In this document: positions 62,383-64,000 of the stretch, piece by piece
How positions within the stretch are numbered: position 1 is the first letter of the stretch
Layout: every line of letters begins with the position of its first letter
NCBI RefSeq assembly: GCF_012524115.1
Contig: NZ_JAAZWB010000090.1
Span: 28,364-92,363, forward strand
Length of the DNA: 64,000 nucleotides
Source: Bacillus sp. RO1
GTDB taxonomy: Bacteria; Bacillota; Bacilli; Bacillales; Bacillaceae_I
Reading direction: 5' to 3'
The notes under the pieces: model-generated
What the model saw: only the letters and a program-made list of their open reading frames with translations
What the model was told of the DNA's origin: nothing
The model's database searches: none
Program-made: the position numbers and the translations under genes

Positions 62383-63767
62383 CAACCGCTACCATCACTT
62401 CCTATCTATCAGACCATAGGAAAAGGCATTTGGAAGAGTTAAAGGACCTATTATCTATTCCAAGTGTAAGCGCCTTGCCTTCACATAATGCAGATACGTT
62501 GCGAGCTGCGGAATGGATAGCAGAGTCTTTAAGAAAGCTTGGCATGGAAAATGTTTCGTTGCATCCAACAGTAGGGCACCCCATTGTATATGGTGATTGG
62601 CTACACGCAGGAGAGGACAAGCCCACTGTTTTAATATATGGGCACTATGATGTTCAGCCCGTTGACCCCCTTCACTTATGGGATACCCCGCCTTTTGAAC
62701 CCGCAATCCGAGACGAGCGCATTTATGCACGCGGTGCTAGCGATGACAAAGGGCAAGCCTTTATGCATATCAAAGCATTGGAGGCCGTTCTTGCTACGAC
62801 GGGAACACTGCCATTCAACTTTAAGTTCTGCATTGAAGGGGAAGAAGAAGTCGGCAGTCCTCATTTGCCAGCATTTATTGAGGATAATAAAGAATTGCTT
62901 GCTGCTGATGTAGTGGTGGTGTCAGACACGTCAATGATTGAAGAAGACAAACCGACCATTTGCTACGGTCTGCGCGGAATGTGCGGATTCCAACTCGATG
63001 TAAAAGGCCCAAAACGTGACCTTCACTCCGGTCTTTACGGTGGAGCTGTGGCAAATCCGATCCATGCAGTGGTGGATTTGCTAAGTTCTTTCCATAACGG
63101 CGATGGCGTGGTGACAGTCGATGGTTTCTATGACAAGGTTGTCCCTTTGACGTCTGAAGAAAAAGCAGCTTTTGAGGCCATTGGTTTTGATGAAGCTGTG
63201 GTCAAAGAGGAAGTCGGTGTCCAAGAGTTCTATGGAGAAAAAGGATATAGCTTCTATGAACGTACCTGGGTTCGTCCGACACTAGAAATAAACGGCGTAT
63301 ACGGTGGATTTCAAGGAGATGGAATTAAAACGGTCCTTCCATCTGAAGCACATGCGAAAATAACATGCCGCCTCGTACCAGATCAAGATCCAGATGAAAT
63401 ACTGGCCCTATTGCAGGAGCATGTCACCATGCATAAGCCTGCTGGAGTGGAGGTTACTGTTTCCCTTTTTGATAAAGGAGCGCCGTTTGTGACACCATTC
63501 AATCACCCTGCCATTCAAGCAGCAAGTCGTGCTTTTGAAAAAATCTGGGAAGTTCCTACCACCTTTACCCGTGGTGGCGGCTCCTTGCCGATTGTTTCGA
63601 CGTTGGATGAAGTGTTGCAAGCACCTATTGTGTTGATGGGCTTTGGACTGCCTTCCGACAATGTGCATGCACCTAATGAAAATTTTAAGCTGAAGAATTT
63701 TGATAAAGGTTTGCTGACACTTTGTGCGTATTGGGAGGAGTTGGCGTTAGCGTTGGATGTGGAGTGA
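62379..63767 (+). CDS. M20 family dipeptidase/peptidase
   Basis: A zinc peptidase of 462 residues. Metal ligands are seen: H in YGHYDVQP, the bridging Asp in GASDDKGQ, the catalytic Glu pair in EGEEEVGS, Asp in VVSDTSM and a late His in NVHAPNE. The inserted dimerisation domain is in the middle (GPKRDLHSGLYGGAVANPIHAV). It belongs with the cytosolic dipeptidases of the CNDP/PM20 group. Translation is coupled to the amidase, which suggests that the pair degrades an amidated peptide or peptide-like compound. Confidence 0.92.
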   Translation: MTTATITSYLSDHRKRHLEELKDLLSIPSVSALPSHNADTLRAAEWIAESLRKLGMENVSLHPTVGHPIVYGDWLHAGEDKPTVLIYGHYDVQPVDPLHLWDTPPFEPAIRDERIYARGASDDKGQAFMHIKALEAVLATTGTLPFNFKFCIEGEEEVGSPHLPAFIEDNKELLAADVVVVSDTSMIEEDKPTICYGLRGMCGFQLDVKGPKRDLHSGLYGGAVANPIHAVVDLLSSFHNGDGVVTVDGFYDKVVPLTSEEKAAFEAIGFDEAVVKEEVGVQEFYGEKGYSFYERTWVRPTLEINGVYGGFQGDGIKTVLPSEAHAKITCRLVPDQDPDEILALLQEHVTMHKPAGVEVTVSLFDKGAPFVTPFNHPAIQAASRAFEKIWEVPTTFTRGGGSLPIVSTLDEVLQAPIVLMGFGLPSDNVHAPNENFKLKNFDKGLLTLCAYWEELALALDVE

Positions 63768-63846
63768 TCGTTTAGTTTGTGATGGCCAGCAATTGCAGTG
63801 AATTTGGGTTGGTTCAACACAAATTTCTAGATCATCTTATGATAAA

Positions 63847-63880
63847 TGTCCGAAGATTTTGCGAAGTTGACCAAAGTTGG
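63847..63880. repeat. short array of the 21-bp-phased motif
   Basis: TGTCCGAAG (63847) and TGACCAAAG (63868) are 21 bp apart and match the cores of the array at 15563-15784. They lie 80 bases after the M20 gene. The rest of 63768-64000 holds nothing else I can identify. Confidence 0.65.
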
Positions 63881-64000
63881 AGTTCTGTCAATAAAATAGA
63901 CATTAATCTGTACTGGATTGGCGTATTTTTTCTTCCGCGCTACGTGTTCCACTTCGCTTGCACGCCTCTACTTAAAGGATCAATTAAAAATCAAATTGAT

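Noticed and set aside
1..64000. tRNA or rRNA genes, insertion sequences, prophage or integrase
   Set aside because: I saw no cloverleaf or conserved rRNA segments and no transposase, integrase or phage structural proteins in any frame.

Overview
The window is a 64 kb chromosomal segment of a low-GC, endospore-forming Gram-positive bacterium of the Bacillaceae. The evidence is strong AGGAGG-type ribosome binding sites with frequent TTG/GTG starts, a MreBH with a sigma-I-like promoter, a KinB-like sporulation kinase, a SpoVB-like flippase, bacterial NO synthase, BH0509-type small proteins and a YfmL-type helicase. The species cannot be fixed from the sequence alone. I see no rRNA, tRNA, CRISPR, insertion sequence or prophage.

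Layout. 1-1.7 kb: a secreted cyanophycinase-like peptidase. 1.7-13.7 kb: an eleven-gene minus-strand operon for cell-wall amino sugar salvage. Its order is kinase, MurR-type regulator, MurQ etherase, ABC binding lipoprotein, two permeases, ABC ATPase, YesL-like protein, NamZ, NagZ and AnmK. It starts at a TTGACA/TATACT promoter with a 17-bp palindrome next to it and ends at a terminator near 1.65 kb. 13.9-21.5 kb: methionine aminopeptidase, OsmC protein, MFS and EamA transporters, an ECF sigma/anti-sigma pair and several small genes. 21.5-27.8 kb: a PfeT-type metal efflux ATPase with PerR/Fur-like boxes, then membrane and small proteins. 27.8-31.3 kb: an HtrA protease with an ArlRS/YkoGH-like two-component system that share a direct-repeat operator candidate. 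31.6-37 kb: purine permease, NUDIX protein, and a class F sortase paired with a DUF4397 surface protein ending in MPQTG. 37-45.5 kb: MreBH, NOS, YitT, SpoVB-like flippase, TspO-like protein, a large 52-bp tandem repeat, arylamine N-acetyltransferase and an NlpC/P60 protein. 45.5-54 kb: an HtrA-like protease with an NTF2-like tail beside a degenerate zinc-ribbon protein, then P450, YfmL helicase, YhfW-like Rieske/FAD protein, KinB-like kinase and an EAL phosphodiesterase. 55-64 kb: an AGCS symporter, a heterodimeric ABC exporter and an amidase/M20 peptidase pair.

How the genes work together. The largest unit appears to import peptidoglycan sugars through an ABC transporter rather than a PTS. 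Its glycosidases lack export signals, so cleavage would be inside the cell, followed by phosphorylation and MurQ conversion to GlcNAc-6-P. Envelope themes recur across the window: MreBH, sortase, HtrA proteases and an ECF pair.

The most unusual material is intergenic. There is an array of ten 9-bp motifs phased at 21 bp, six ATGGATA motifs phased at 20-21 bp, fourteen copies of a 51-52 bp tandem repeat, and at least six copies of a 127-186 bp repeat whose terminal inverted repeats covary between copies.
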